A DNA stretch of 64,000 bases from Sycon ciliatum (GCF_964019385.1 NC_088646.1:13905405-13969404), one strand, 5' to 3'; shown: positions 18,948 through 30,767, counted from the first letter of the stretch. Notes: a model not told the origin generated them from the letters alone. A program made the numbers and translations.

Positions 18948-19654
18948 TCATTTTAAAGGTTCCTTACACGATACCGCCACCTTTGTGAACTGATACAGTA
19001 TAGAAATAAGATCACAGTCAAACGTGTGCATGTTCTGGATCACGTGATCAAGTGAATAGGTTTCCCAGCAATAAGCATCAATCAATGATGTCATAAGAGA
19101 TATATCAGATGGAGATAAAAGCAGCAAATTCGAACGCAACGTGGACAGTTGCAATGAAGACACCATCCTAGTCGACTCCATGAGATGCAGTACGTATAGG
19201 AGTGGAAAATGCTGAGGAAGAGGTTTCATGATTCGACTGAACCTCAACCAGGACACATTGCTACGAGGTAAGTAGGAATGTAGTTTACGTAATGCATCCA
19301 CATTCGTATCGTATACTATACAGGATAATGCTATAGAATAGTTTAGACTCTTGTATAAACAGGACTTCTTCATCGCACTTATCTGCTCTCGAAGAGGGTG
19401 TACACGAAGCTGATCGGATAAGAGTTCAGTTTTCGAAAGAAAATGCAAAAGATGACGATCCACACCACATAACCGCTCATGTGCAGCATAAGGCTTCTTC
19501 ATCAAACTACATCTCTGATGCACATCAACTTCAGGTAAGTAAACCACATCCATGACAAGTCCACACGAAGAACATACGTATCTTCCTTCATGAACAACAT
19601 GATTAAGATGATGACACTGGTTTCCTCCCCTTCTTGCTCTTCTTCTTCTTCTTC

Positions 19655-19692
<38 letters not shown>

Positions 19693-19786
19693 CTTCTTCT
19701 TCTTCTTCTCTTGCTTGTTCTTCTTCTACTTCACGAAGTCTCTTTTCACGTACATAGGCACGTAAGATATCAAAATCAGAATCCAT
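18948..19786 (-). pseudogene. TFIIB-like transcription factor, frame broken in a triplet repeat
   Basis: The N-terminal frame starts at ATG 19786 (MDSDFDILRAYVREKRL) and runs into a Glu/Gln microsatellite (19630-19715). A second frame carries, from about 19615, a zinc ribbon CHHLNHVVHEGRYVCSSCG, matching the C-x-H-x(11)-C-x2-C-G pattern of TFIIB-like factors of large DNA viruses, and about 200 further helical residues that could be the cyclin-like core. The two frames differ by one base around 19620-19640, and the ribbon frame has no ATG. Either the gene is broken by an indel or a -1 frameshift is used. A TATA box precedes it. Its role would be directing transcription initiation of element genes. 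Confidence 0.6.
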
Positions 19787-19842
19787 CTTCACCCCACATC
19801 ATCACCATCTTCATAATGAAACATTATCCAACAATGTATCTA

Positions 19843-19851
19843 CTTTATATA
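19843..19851 (-). promoter_or_regulatory. TATA box of the rightmost Polinton gene
   Basis: On the minus strand this reads TATATAAAG, within ggtatataaagtagatacat. It is a canonical TATA box about 60 bases upstream of the ATG at 19786, just inside the right TIR. It is the best core promoter in the element and would drive leftward transcription. Confidence 0.65.
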
Positions 19852-20013
19852 CCGACTCCCATCCGAGGCAATTAACAGGTATAACCATTGGGGGTACAAT
19901 CATGATGTCATATCCCCTCAACCACCTCAAACATCCGAAACATGATTTTTAAATATAAAAATAGGGCACCCGGTTTTTTTACCCCAAAAATGGGGCCTTC
20001 AGCTCCCTTTCAC

Positions 20014-21347
20014 CGGGTAGTGATTGTTGGCGACTGTCGATCTGTTGGATGCCATGCTGATCCCACCACCACCACCATCACCATGACCACCACCACCACC
20101 ACCCACCCTTCTTTCCATGCTCGATGACATTGTCGATAGGTCGCTGATGTCTCATCCAGCGAGACCTTGGTGAGCTTCGGTCCCAGTATATGTAGTCAAT
20201 TTGAGCCTTCCCTCTTCTGCATAGTCGTCCGTGGTGGTTTGGTACAGTTGGTGCTTTCAGTACGAGAGGTTGCGGGTACGAATCCAGCTTTGTTACATGA
20301 TTCGTTTTTTTCCTTCTTTACGGTCCGGGTATAAATAGGCGATTTGAGCCTTGGGTCTTGTGTGTAGTCGTCCTGGTCGTTTGGTACAGTTCATGCCTTC
20401 CGTACGAGAGGTTGCGGGTACGAACCCAGCTTTGTTACATGATGCTTCTTTTCTTCAAAGCCTCAGACAGAAAGGCCCTCAATGATTGTTTCAACTATGA
20501 CTGCATGCCTTATATGACCTGGCCAGGATACGCATGCCATATAAGGCATCTTCCACCCACTATGGAATATGCCTTATTTAAAAACTACAGCATGTACACC
20601 TTCCCTATAAGGACACTTCACCCTACTATGGAATATGCCTTATATGACATCATCCGTGTACACCTTCCCTATAAGGACACTTCACCCCTTTATGACACAT
20701 GCCTTATATGACCTCAACCGTGTACACCTTCCCTATAAGGACACTTCACCCCACTATGGAAGATGCCTTATATGACCTCATCCGTGTACAACTTCCTTAT
20801 AAGGACACTTCTCCCCACTATGGAAGATGCCTTATATGATCTGAACCACGTGCACCGTCCTTATAAGGACACTTCACCCCCACTATAGACCATCCAGACA
20901 TATATAGCACATTCTACCATATCACCCTATATAGCCACTACTTCCATATAAAGCACAGAGGTCAATCCCAAAGGTCAAAGGTCACATTCCTTATATGGAC
21001 CAATCATCCGTATTTGGAAAGGTCAAGGTCACAGCATAGGTCAAAGGTCAAATGACATCTTCCATATATGGACTATTCAGCCTTATATGGCAGCTCAAAG
21101 GTCAAAGGTCAAAGTGACATCTTCCATATATGGACTACTCATCCGTATACGGAAAGGTCAAAGGTCACCACAAAGGTCAAATGACATCTTCCATATATGG
21201 ACTATTCAGCCTTATATGGCACCTCAAAGGTCAAAGGTCAACTCAAAGGTCAAAGGTCATCTGCCATATATGGACTATTCTTCCTTATTTGGCAGCCAGG
21301 GGTCAAATGTCACTTTTGTCCCAGAACCCTCACCTCACTATACTACT
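20014..21347 (-). repeat. right terminal inverted repeat (1,334 bp)
   Basis: Inverse of 8091-9341 with high identity, ending ctatactact. It is 83 bp longer overall than the left arm; at least one extra unit of about 65 bp (near 20755-20820, with ccttataagg) accounts for most of that. Tandem tRNA-like modules are at about 20195-20295 and 20360-20440. Confidence 0.95.
20538..21292. promoter_or_regulatory. array of CArG boxes and DR1 motifs, right TIR
   Basis: Perfect CC(A/T)6GG boxes start at 20538, 20795, 20859, 20989, 21062, 21081, 21124, 21191, 21210, 21264 and 21283. Perfect AGGTCAAAGGTCA starts at 20972, 21038, 21099, 21155, 21228 and 21247. Individual boxes differ from the left arm (for example CCTTATATGG facing CCATATAAGG, CCTTATTTGG facing CCAAATAAGG, which are simply inverses), and the CArG rule is kept throughout. 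Confidence 0.6.
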
Positions 21348-21353
21348 AATACA
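21348..21353. repeat. 6-bp target site duplication, right (AATACA)
   Basis: AATACA immediately after the right TIR, identical to 8085-8090. Confidence 0.95.
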
Positions 21354-21487
21354 TGCCATACAGCCTGGCACAATACATGCCATACAGCCTGCCTACAAGT
21401 GACCTTCACGTGCAATACCGACTCTGATACATGCCCTCAGGGTTGCGCCATTCTGGCATAGATCAGCCGGCATTTCCCGTGTGTGCA

Positions 21488-21812
21488 CTCTCAGGCATAG
21501 GTATAGCCAAGTATAGCCAGCTATGGTCAGGTATAGCTCAGGTATAGCCAGGTATAGCTCAGGTATAGCTCAGGTATAGCTCAGGTACTCCGGTATAGCT
21601 CAGGTATAGCCAGGTATAGCTCAGGTATAGCCAGGTATAGCCAGGTATAGCTCAGGTATAGCCAGGTATAGCTCAGGTATAGCCAGGTATAGCTCAGGTA
21701 TAGCTCAGGTACTCAGGTATAGCTCAGGTATAGCCAGGTATAGCCAGGTATAGCTCAGGTATAGCCAGGTATAGCCAGGTATAGCCAGGTGTAGCCAGGT
21801 ATAGCCATAGCT
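21488..21812. repeat. 10/11-bp minisatellite (caggtatagc / tcaggtatagc)
   Basis: About 30 units alternating between caggtatagc and caggtatagct forms, with occasional caggtactc variants, directly downstream of the Polinton target site. No coding content. The rest of 21354-22150 shows nothing recognisable. Confidence 0.9.
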
Positions 21813-22150
21813 GCACCGCTACTGGAGTGTATCAATATGGTATAACAGTTAATGGTTTGTTGAAGGAGCTGTATTCAGTGTTACTGGCTAAGCTCCGTTG
21901 ATAGCTCAGTTTTTCATTACTTCGGTTCCACATGGTGTCCAGCCTGTGCATGGGGTGAAAGATTCTCATTCTCCCGCTATGTCACACACTGTTTCTGTTT
22001 GCACTACTTCTCCAGAATGTAGATTCATTTCAGTTCACACCCAACAAGACAATGATTCAGCTATTTAATGGAACATGTTTGTGGTAAGCAATGTTATTGC
22101 ATGCTGTGATCTAAAGCATAATTCAATGGGAGACTGTACAGTAATAGATA

Positions 22151-22519
22151 CAGGGATGAATTTATTCTGTATTGCATCGCAGTTTACGATGCAAAGTCGA
22201 TCTACTGCTACTTAAAACTCACCATGACTAGCAGAAAATTGCGATACATATAGACTATCCATGCCTAGCCTGCACTGTCAAGTAAGATGCATACAGCGCA
22301 GTGTAGGTGGTGCAGGTACTCTCAATCTGCGTGAACTCGTGTATGCTTCACGGTCTTTTTTTTGCAAATGGGCTTTCATGCAGCACTCTCAACAAGGACA
22401 ATGTGGTAAACACACAACCTTCAAAGAAAAATGCTAATCAAAATCAAAGACTGCTACACAATTGTGATTTCGTATAGCACAAACTGCTATGCAAAAATAT
22501 GACAGTAAATTCATCCCTG
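22151..22519. mobile_element. hAT-like MITE, TIR CAGGGATGAATTTA, 5-bp duplication AGATA
   Basis: The left end cagggatgaattta is inverted at the right end (taaattcatccctg), and the similarity continues for about 30 bases. AGATA occurs on both outer sides (22146-22150 and 22520-22524). A CAGGGATG terminus is typical of hAT elements, though hAT duplications are usually 8 bp. No transposase is encoded. Confidence 0.7.
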
Positions 22520-23454
22520 AGATAAGCAATGCTGATCTCCTCTCCTCTTTTTGGTACAAAACAGTCAAAACTTGGAAACTGAGCGTGGTGGCTCCCACCC
22601 CTCCAGTTTGGCATGTACAGTATGCAAGGCCTACTCCAGAGGCAGTATCCAGAGCCAGGTCAGCAGGGTCAGTGACCCACCCGAGACTTTATATGCACCT
22701 GGTTTCTTTAAAAAGAAATAAGCCTGGTACACGCTTGTTGTCCTCGTTTTTTCCGGCTTTGCGCTGTGCACGGAGTTCGTTGATGTGTGCCCCACTGCGT
22801 TTATTGTGTAAACATTCCCTTTTTCCTTGGTGGAAGTGCTTCCTGAACTCTCTGTCCAGATGACTGACCGTGTTACTCTGTAATTAGCTGTGTGGATGGG
22901 TTACCTCTATGGAGCAGCAGATGATCCCATTGTCGCACAACCAACAATACACTAAACTCGGTATGATCGGGTTCCTTTGGCCTGGACAAGCGTTTGCTGA
23001 CCTAAACCAATTCAGATCAGCAGGGTGGCTTACCTCGGTCAGAAGGGGAGCTGTACTGGGCTGGTCCTCAATCATAGAGCGGACACCTTTCGCATCATCT
23101 GTGCTAGTAAGCCACTCACCAAATTTGGGTTGGGAGACAATTCACCACCTATTCTGAAAATGGTAGAGATGTTTAGCATTCTAGATTTTGATGGCATGAC
23201 TTGTGGAATGCACCGTGCACCGTGCACCGTGGCTGAAACAAGCAAATCACTACTACAGTCTAATCATGGACAGTAGTGTTTCGTTGCAAGTATATGATGA
23301 TACTCTCACGTAGAAGCTGCGACGAACTCGGTCATTTGAAATTTCAGCAGCACTGTGCATTTCGTTATCACCTTTAGAACTTTTGTCACGGCTTCATTTT
23401 CTTTCGGTATGCCATTTTCCATATGGAAAGGGCGCATTTGCACCACCTTTACCT

Positions 23455-23704
23455 TATAAAAATATGTTCATTCCTTTATCTACTATTCATTCGCTATTCA
23501 TTCGTAATCTTTTACGCTATAAAAATATGTTCATTCCTTTATCTACTATTCATTCGCTATTCATTCGTAATCTTTTACGCTATAAAAATATGTTCATTCC
23601 TTTATCTACTATTCATTCGCTATTCATTCGTAATCTTTTACCCTATAAAAATATGTTCATTCCTGTATCTACTATTCATTCGCTATTCATTCGTTATCTT
23701 CCTC
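23455..23704. repeat. 63-bp tandem repeat, 4 units
   Basis: Four units starting tataaaaatatgttcattcc. The period is a multiple of 3, which creates parallel open frames. No sign of a gene. Confidence 0.9.
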
Positions 23705-24221
23705 CACTGATGAGCTCTCAATGAGCAAAACAGCTGTCTGGCTGTCTGGAGGATATGCAACATCTACCCAAGAACGAATTTCCTCGCTATGGAGTATGGT
23801 GCTGCGAATGTGGGCCAAGAGCGCAATGTCGAGTGGCGGAGTGTTTCAAAATTACTTGATACTCCCTCTAAACAGTGCATGCTCACATAGGTCAAAACTC
23901 TAATACTTCAAGAGTTACTAGTTGTTAATGTTCAGTCAAACTTTGCCAACATTCAATTCCTGTAGAAGAAGAGTTTCTTCTCGAAAATTTTGGTTTAATT
24001 AAAATGATCGAGGACCTTATCCTATATCCACACGTGTGACATGTGGTATTCACAGCTGTATCTGTCCGGAACAAACTTCGATGAACTTTCGGAATAAATA
24101 TATTTGATTTGTTCTTTTGTGCTTTATACTTCACTTAGGGTGAAGTCTCTGCAAGATTTCAGTGAGGTTTTCGGCTCTAAGCCGGCACCTTTCTTTCCAA
24201 GCAGATTCTTGAAACATGGTA

Positions 24222-24296
24222 AGTGTGAGTGGAGTGTGAGTGGAGTGTGAGTGGAGTGTGAGTGGAGTATGAGTGGAGTGTGAGTGGAGTGGACAT
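24222..24296. repeat. 11-bp minisatellite (gtgtgagtgga)
   Basis: Six to seven units of gtgtgagtgga with single-base variants. Non-coding. Confidence 0.85.
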
Positions 24297-24545
24297 GGTA
24301 CTGAGTGTGAGTGGAGGAGCATATTGTGAGTCAAGTACTCACATGCGTGTCTCGGATTAATTTACCACGCAGATTCTAGCGTACTATGCTTGTTATTGTG
24401 AACGACTCGTTAAAACTATACATACTGCAGCCATATGCAGAGGTCTAGCCAGGATTTTATGCCAGCCGGCCAACACGTTCCAGTTAAAATGCATCGTTCT
24501 GGGGGCTGTGCCCCCAGACCCCCCCCCCCCCCATCAGTCACGTAT

Positions 24546-25187
<642 letters not shown>

Positions 25188-25252
<65 letters not shown>
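25188..25252. repeat. (CA)n microsatellite
   Basis: About 32 CA units bordering the 5' side of the zinc-finger fragment. Confidence 0.98.
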
Positions 25253-25254
<2 letters not shown>

Positions 25255-25818
25255 ACTACAAATCTTTCATTGCAGCTTGCATCTCCTTTCGCTTCGTCCA
25301 ATTATGGTCATTCATGAGGCAGTTGTGAACGTGAATGTGATTATAGGTAAATTAACAAAATATGAAAAAGGAAGCAAACAGCTACATGAGCATGGATCAT
25401 GTGTTCACCAAGGTCATGTCTGCATGCAGTGTACATAGTCATTGGTCATCTGACAAGACCCAGCCTAGCCACAGCCATGTACACCACCAGAAGCAGCGAA
25501 CCATGACCCAACCTGTTACATTTAACTGACGTACTCAAGTGCATACTCAAGTGCATTTGAGCTTGGGTGACGAGCTAGCACTGAGCCTGAGTAGCCAGTG
25601 CTATGTACTGTACTGTACTGTACATACCTACGCCCAGGATATGGGGCACTACAGTCTACATGGGGGTGACTGCAGCCGGCCAAAATTACCCTTGGAGCTG
25701 TCAGGTCGCCCTCCCAGCGGCTTTGGCTAGATCACTGATATGCACAGACAGTTTTGCAATATCTTTTCAGCTCACATGCAATATGCACAACATCTCATCA
25801 TTTTTTAAAGTCAACCCC

Positions 25819-26019
25819 GCAACTCCAGGCATGCACCGAATATTCCAGTGTCACTTCAAGAACACTTGAAATGAAAAATGAAGCAACTCCAGGCATGCAC
25901 CGAATATTCCAGTGTCACTTCAAGAACACTTGAAATGAAAAATGAAGCAACTCCAGGCATGCACCGAATATTCCAGTGTCACTTCAAGAACACTTGAAAT
26001 GAAAAATGAAGCAACTCCT
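25819..26019. repeat. 64-bp tandem repeat, 3 units plus part
   Basis: Units beginning gcaactccaggcatgcaccg at 25819, 25883 and 25947, with a broken fourth at 26011. Non-coding. Confidence 0.9.
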
Positions 26020-26394
26020 GCAGTAAAGCATTTCCACCTAGGGTCCACCTTCATCTCCACCCTTCTATCTCCTGCAGTGTCGTAGTCAACTCCTGACCAC
26101 AGCACTTGCTGTGTTGAGATTTCACAAGATATTTCTGTCAGTCTAAGAATGAGTAGCCAGGGAGAGGAAAAGCACCTTGGTGAGGAGAAATTTCTTTTAG
26201 TGATAGCTTGCATGCCGGCAGGACCCAATAAATTGCTCTGCAAAAGCCCTTTCAGTTACAAGTGATAATGTTCTTTAAAAATTGTTCAGATGAGGTCTTT
26301 GTAAGGCAAAGTAATGGCGCAAAATGCAAGGCTATGCCCAGTGCATTGCATATGTTCAATTTTAACAATTGTCAAACTGGCCCCACATGCTCCA

Positions 26395-26720
26395 GTCGGA
26401 GCGCTTGCAACTATGTCCAAAGTGAATTTTGACCGTGGCACATCGATCTTGGTGAGGACTTATTGTCATTCCCAGCTTTCCATCTCAGTGGAGTGCAATA
26501 TTCCATCATCTACTTCCGCAGTTGCCATGGGCTGTTGCCATGTTATTTTGCAACATGCTTTGTACGATAATGTCTTAAATTTGTGGACTCCTTCATAAGC
26601 CCCTAGGGACAGGTTAGGGTAAGGTTTTGGGTCAATGTTAGAACAGAGGCCGTGCAGCATGTCTGTATATGATGGTCCTACCGGTACGTCCTACAGTTAG
26701 GGTCTATGCAAGCTATCACT
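26395..26720 (+). repeat. dispersed repeat, uninterrupted copy
   Basis: Matches, in inverse orientation, two blocks at about 58630-58760 and 59222-59410. Shared stretches include tgtccaaagtgaattttgac and gtcaatgttagaacagaggc. Here the two blocks are adjacent, while at the other locus they are separated by about 460 bp. Confidence 0.75.
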
Positions 26721-27423
26721 AAGAAGATTTGAAACATCTTGAGACCTGGAGGATGTGCATGACAGGACCTACTCCGGGCAAAGACGGCATTGACTTCAGT
26801 TTGCCCAGGCACTGCGGCATTGCGTTTTGTTCTGACACTAGTAGGAATAAGTGGTTTAGTCGAGTAGACTTGTGTGCCAGCTGTGTTTCAAATATGTAAA
26901 ATGAAAGCTATGACTTCTTGGATGAGGGATATGGTTTGCCAAGGCACACCTTGATTTTCCAAGGTGATCGAATTATTTATAACGCCAACCAACGAACCTA
27001 TACCTTCTTCTGGCTATGGAATAGTGGGACACGTGGATTATTTCATAGCTATGTTGTTTCTATGACATGTTAACCCATGAATCTCTGAACTAATACTTCT
27101 TCTTATTGTTGCTGTCACTGTTGTCATGGTCGTCACTGTCTTTGTTGTTGCTGTAATCTTCGTCGTTGTCATCGTCGCCGCTGGTGGTGATCCGGTGGTG
27201 GTGCTGCTGCTGTTCATAACTGGTATCGTAAATTGTGCCGTGGTTGTCATCACGAAAACAATCATCGGCATCACTCTCGTCATGGCTTCTGTTGCAACTA
27301 CAAAAAAAATCATGCTGCTGCTTACCATTTTTGTCAATTGTATGTGCTCTCTCCAACATGGCCATCCACATGATGATCAAGCTACTCCTTCCTATGACGT
27401 ACGTTGTAATCAGGGAATCCGAC

Positions 27424-27424
27424 A

Positions 27425-27501
<77 letters not shown>

Positions 27502-27532
27502 TGCGTGTGTGTGTGAGTGTGTGTGTGCATGG
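27424..27532. repeat. (TG)n microsatellite
   Basis: About 100 bases of TG with a few gagtg interruptions at the 3' side. The preceding 27120-27250 is rich in GTT/GTC triplets. Confidence 0.95.
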
Positions 27533-27756
27533 TTGTTGCTGAAACAAGGCTCGTTTTCATTCTTACTATGGATATTAGAGCAAGGCAAGCATGATGGAAA
27601 GGTGACGTGCAAAATGACTTCCTAGTTTGATTATGCGGTGGTTGGTACCTTACTAATGACTGATAGCCATGAAAAACATCTCTCTGTCTGAACTTCTTTC
27701 CTTTGAGTCATTTATGTTTGGCTGGTTGGTGTCAATTACCCTCTCTATGTCTTCAG

Positions 27757-27855
27757 CATTTCAAACTAGTAATTGATCGGCGTTTCCTTGCGCTACAACT
27801 TTGGTTCAACCTGCGCAACTTCGGTGTAAATGGTCTGCAGAGTGTACTACGTGAG
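27757..27855 (+). CDS. group II PLP-decarboxylase, exon after the Polinton
   Basis: Acceptor ctctatgtcttcag, donor gtaagt, 33 codons in phase 0. It encodes HFKLVIDRRFLALQLWFN followed by LRNFGVNGLQSVLRE. This is the family's conserved RRFR.LKLWF..R..G..GLQ..IR stretch at the start of the small domain. It shows that the decarboxylase gene spans the Polinton. The intron from 7665 is at least partly filled by the 13-kb element. Confidence 0.8.
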
Positions 27856-27935
27856 GTAAGTTCTCCAGGTATAGAGGTGTTGGTCCAGATGTACATGACT
27901 TTGTTTGATTTTCCTGTACATCAGAGCCCTGCAGA

Positions 27936-27939
27936 ATTG

Positions 27940-27992
<53 letters not shown>
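27936..27992. repeat. (TG)n microsatellite preceding SINE A
   Basis: About 28 TG units that run straight into the 5' end of SINE A copy 1. Confidence 0.95.
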
Positions 27993-27996
<4 letters not shown>

Positions 27997-28260
27997 ATAT
28001 GGTGCAGTGGTATGTGCAGCGATTTCCAATCGATAGATTGCGGGTTCGATTCCCGACGATTATGGTCACACACGTCTTTCTTCTCTTTCTCAGACTCTCC
28101 CTGACTTTTCTTTCATTCTCCTGGGTGGTTACCAACAGCTAGTGCATGCCGGAGTATGTGGTGTGATGTGTGTGCGGGGAAAAAAATGAAAAGACCAAAA
28201 ATAGGGATTCACTGGCCAGAAAATGTCACTCCAAATAGCTGTATGGTGTAGACCAGGCTG
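27993..28260 (+). repeat. SINE family A, copy 1 (tRNA-derived)
   Basis: It starts tcccatatggtgcagtgg, with an A-box-like ggtgcagtggtatgtgcag and a B-box gcgggttcgattcccg. The body (cacacacgtctttct, gcatgccggagtat, gattca.t.gccagaaaa) matches a second copy at 35488-35750. Both copies begin at the end of a TG-rich tract. Confidence 0.75.
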
Positions 28261-28585
28261 AATAGCGACGGTCAATTCTTCAGCCTTGCAAGCTGTTGAA
28301 TGGTGTAATCCCAGCACAAGTTGCTATGGCTTCTGCCGTAGCATTGCTATCATCGCCTTCGACGATGGGCGTCAAAGGTCAAGGTCAAAGGTCTGTGTGT
28401 GTGTGTGTGTGTGTGTGTGCAATCAGCTGTGTGGTGGATACCAGGCTAAAAATAGTGGCGGTCAATTCATCAGCCTTGCAAGCTGTTGAATGGTGTAATC
28501 CCAGCACAAGTTGCTATGTCTAACATAGCTGTTCTCTATCATCGCCTCCGCGATGGGCAGGTCTGAGGTCTGAGGTGTGTGCATG
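28237..28585. repeat. tandem duplication of about 185 bp with a (TG)n between units
   Basis: The stretch with cagccttgcaagctgttgaa and tggtgtaatcccagcacaag occurs at about 28280-28322 and again at 28470-28512, with similar flanks (agctgt.tggt...ccaggct at the start and catcgcct..gcgatgggc at the end). The first unit contains gtcaaaggtcaaggtcaaag, a nuclear-receptor-like half-site run similar to those in the Polinton TIRs. Confidence 0.8.
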
Positions 28586-29849
28586 TGTTGCGAAATTCGA
28601 CGCGCTTATTCTTTTCACCCGCTGTTGTCTCTGGTCTCGCTGTTGTTTCGTCCTGTCCGGTGTCAAATATGGTCTTCTGTGTGTACGGGTGTGGTGCGTT
28701 GTGTGCAGTATATGGGTATGGTGTACGTAGTATATGTGGTGCATGCAGGAGTGTGCGTTGTGGAGTGGCGGAATCTGCTTCCGCCCGTGTGAGAGTGTTG
28801 GTGGACTAGTTGTTGCGCATGCGTGGACTATGTGGAGCATGCGCTGCGAGAGTAAGGTTCGGGTGCAAGAGAGTGGTGTGATTCGTCCACGGAGTTGTTG
28901 TCTTGGTGCTTGTCACGTGTGTCGTACGTACTGGTCGCTCATTGGTCGTTTCGAGTTGTTCACCCTTTCTTCTGTTTATAAATATCAGTTTATGCGAAGC
29001 ATTAACTGTTGTTAACAGTCATGTAACACCCTCTCAGCTGGCTCTCTTGCATAGGGTCCACGTTGCACTTGTTCCTTACCCATACCACAGCTGATACGCT
29101 GCGCTGGCCTTGTCACTGTCTGTGCATGCGACCACGTGCATATGCTGCAAACACGACCTGGGGCTGCGCGCCCTTCACTGACGTCAGCTTAGCATGGCAG
29201 CTGGTTCACTAAACTGCCTGTGCGTACCGATTCTACTTTCAAGCATTTGTTGTTCCAAGCTTGCTTGCTGCTCTGGCTCGCTGTTTTCTCACAAACTAGC
29301 TCTCTGCCAGGATTTTCCCCATCCCAAACCCACCCAACTTTTACGCTTTCTTTGGTGCCAGACTCACCAAAAAAGCAACTCAATTAAACGTCATGAAGTT
29401 GATTGTTGCAACTAGGAACACACGCTTCTTGCCGAACTTGACACTTGACTGACTCACGACTGCCATCCGGAGCACACGAGGAGCACGTCGCACCTTCCAC
29501 TCGGCAAACCTGCAAGAAAGCACTTCAATCCACTTCATGACTATTACCGCCGAAGTCGCAACTTCTAAGTTCATATCAACGTTACAAGTAAATAGGGACC
29601 CACAACATGGCCTAATCATTTCACCCACTGTGAGTCCCGATCTAGCCCAAACCTGGTCTTGAATGTCTGTGTGTGCGGTGGGATGTTAATGTTAGTTGTT
29701 TATCAGTTCGTTGTCTTTTTACCCCATTCTCTCGCCAGCAAGATTACTTCGTTCAGTGTAAAGAAACCGTATGATATTATTGAAACTAAACCCAATGAGT
29801 CAGAGAATTATTGTGTGGCGGGGAGCGGGGGATAAGTCCACTTCATCGG
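28586..29849. other. no gene recognised; contains a perfect CRE site
   Basis: Unique sequence with no convincing exon. TGACGTCA at 29179-29186 is a perfect cAMP response element. The surrounding 28750-29200 is relatively rich in CpG, so a promoter is possible but unsupported by any downstream exon I can identify. Confidence 0.35.
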
Positions 29850-29922
29850 CGCCCAACGTGGGGCTCGAACCCACGACCCTGAGATTAAGAGTCTCATGCT
29901 CTACCGACTGAGCTAGCCGGTG
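29850..29922 (-). tRNA. tRNA-Lys(CTT)-like gene
   Basis: On the minus strand a 73-nt sequence keeps the D arm (GCTCAGTCGGTAGAGC), the anticodon loop ACTCTTAATC with anticodon CTT, and the T arm with GGGTTCGAGCCC. It closely resembles animal tRNA-Lys(CTT). The 5' acceptor strand reads CACCGGC against 3' GTTGGGC, so the two outermost pairs are mismatched (C-C and A-G). Internal A and B boxes are intact. It may be a functional variant or a recently decayed pseudogene. Confidence 0.8.
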
Positions 29923-30451
29923 CCTGAGTGTGTGTGTGTGTGTATGCATAGGTGTGCATGGTTGTGAACATGTATTCCGTAGCAGTTCAAGTTGCCTACT
30001 TTGTAATGATTGGAGTACACTGGCCCAATTTCGATCCCAGCAATGCACAGTTTTGCACAGTTTCTTTGTTATTGCAAAATGAATAATTTTAGAAAAGAGC
30101 CAAACCCAATTTAATTGTCAACCTATCTGTCTGGTCTGCTTCATTCCCTCTATAATCATATTGCAGAGACATACCAATGCCAAGCAACTTATAAGTTATC
30201 TTAGGAATGACCGACGTCTGGATGTTGTTTCTGAGCGGGGATCGCCTCTTCGCGGTGAAGTTCTCTTCTACGTACTTGTAAGTAATTGTGGTATTCTGTA
30301 CAGCAAGTAAATGACACACAGGCAGTGCTCTTTAGTATTGTGGAGTTCACTATGGCTTACAGACAGTAACAATGCATTATCAGCACTGTAAGCCGCCAGA
30401 GTGAACTCTATCAAACTAATGAACACTGCTGAAAGTAGCAATAAGAGCAGG

Positions 30452-30767
30452 CAGGCATAGTGGGATGGTCTAAGATCATGATTGAGAAACAGAGGGTACC
30501 AGGTTCAAGTCCTGCTTGGAAGCGGAAGGATTTTTTCCAGCCGTGCTGCGACCCACAGTTAATTGGGAACTCGTGGCCTGGCACGAGGAAAACATGGATG
30601 CAGTGAATGGGATTTTCGGTCTTTGACCACTTGCTGGTGAGCTGATCTACTCACCTCCCACCGCTTTAGGAGCTGCATCTGCGCCTTGATCCTTGAAGGG
30701 TGGTGGCGTTCCTACGGATGCGGAAAGCCCGGCTTCCAGCCGAGTCTCACGCGAACCGTGAAAAAAA
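30452..30767 (+). repeat. SINE family B, copy 2
   Basis: Same start as copy 1 (caggcatagtgggatggtct), B-box-like ggttcaagtcc, common body, A-rich end gaaccgtgaaaaaaaaa. It has about 30 bases (gcgacccacagttaattggg and following) that copy 1 lacks, which suggests copy 1 carries an internal deletion. Confidence 0.8.

Larger units (their letters stand above)
8091..21347 (-). mobile_element. complete Maverick/Polinton element, PolB-less, 13,257 bp
   Basis: A virus-like DNA transposon bounded by long TIRs that begin AGTAGTATAG and end CTATACTACT, with an exact AATACA duplication. It carries the morphogenesis set (major capsid protein, penton-like protein, packaging ATPase, adenain-like protease, basic core protein) plus an RVE integrase, all on the minus strand. 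Members of this family integrate through the integrase and many probably form virions. A family-B DNA polymerase should occupy about 3 kb in a typical 15-20 kb element; no such ORF exists and no gap is large enough for one. The open capsid genes and perfect target duplication point to a fairly recent insertion. Two lesions (in-frame TGA in the integrase, frameshift in the TFIIB-like gene) suggest this copy is no longer fully functional. Confidence 0.95.

Noticed and set aside
26783..26890. Candidate for the missing PLP-lysine exon (contains NKW)
   Set aside because: Surrounding residues do not match the decarboxylase SFN.NPHKW motif and no good splice sites were seen.
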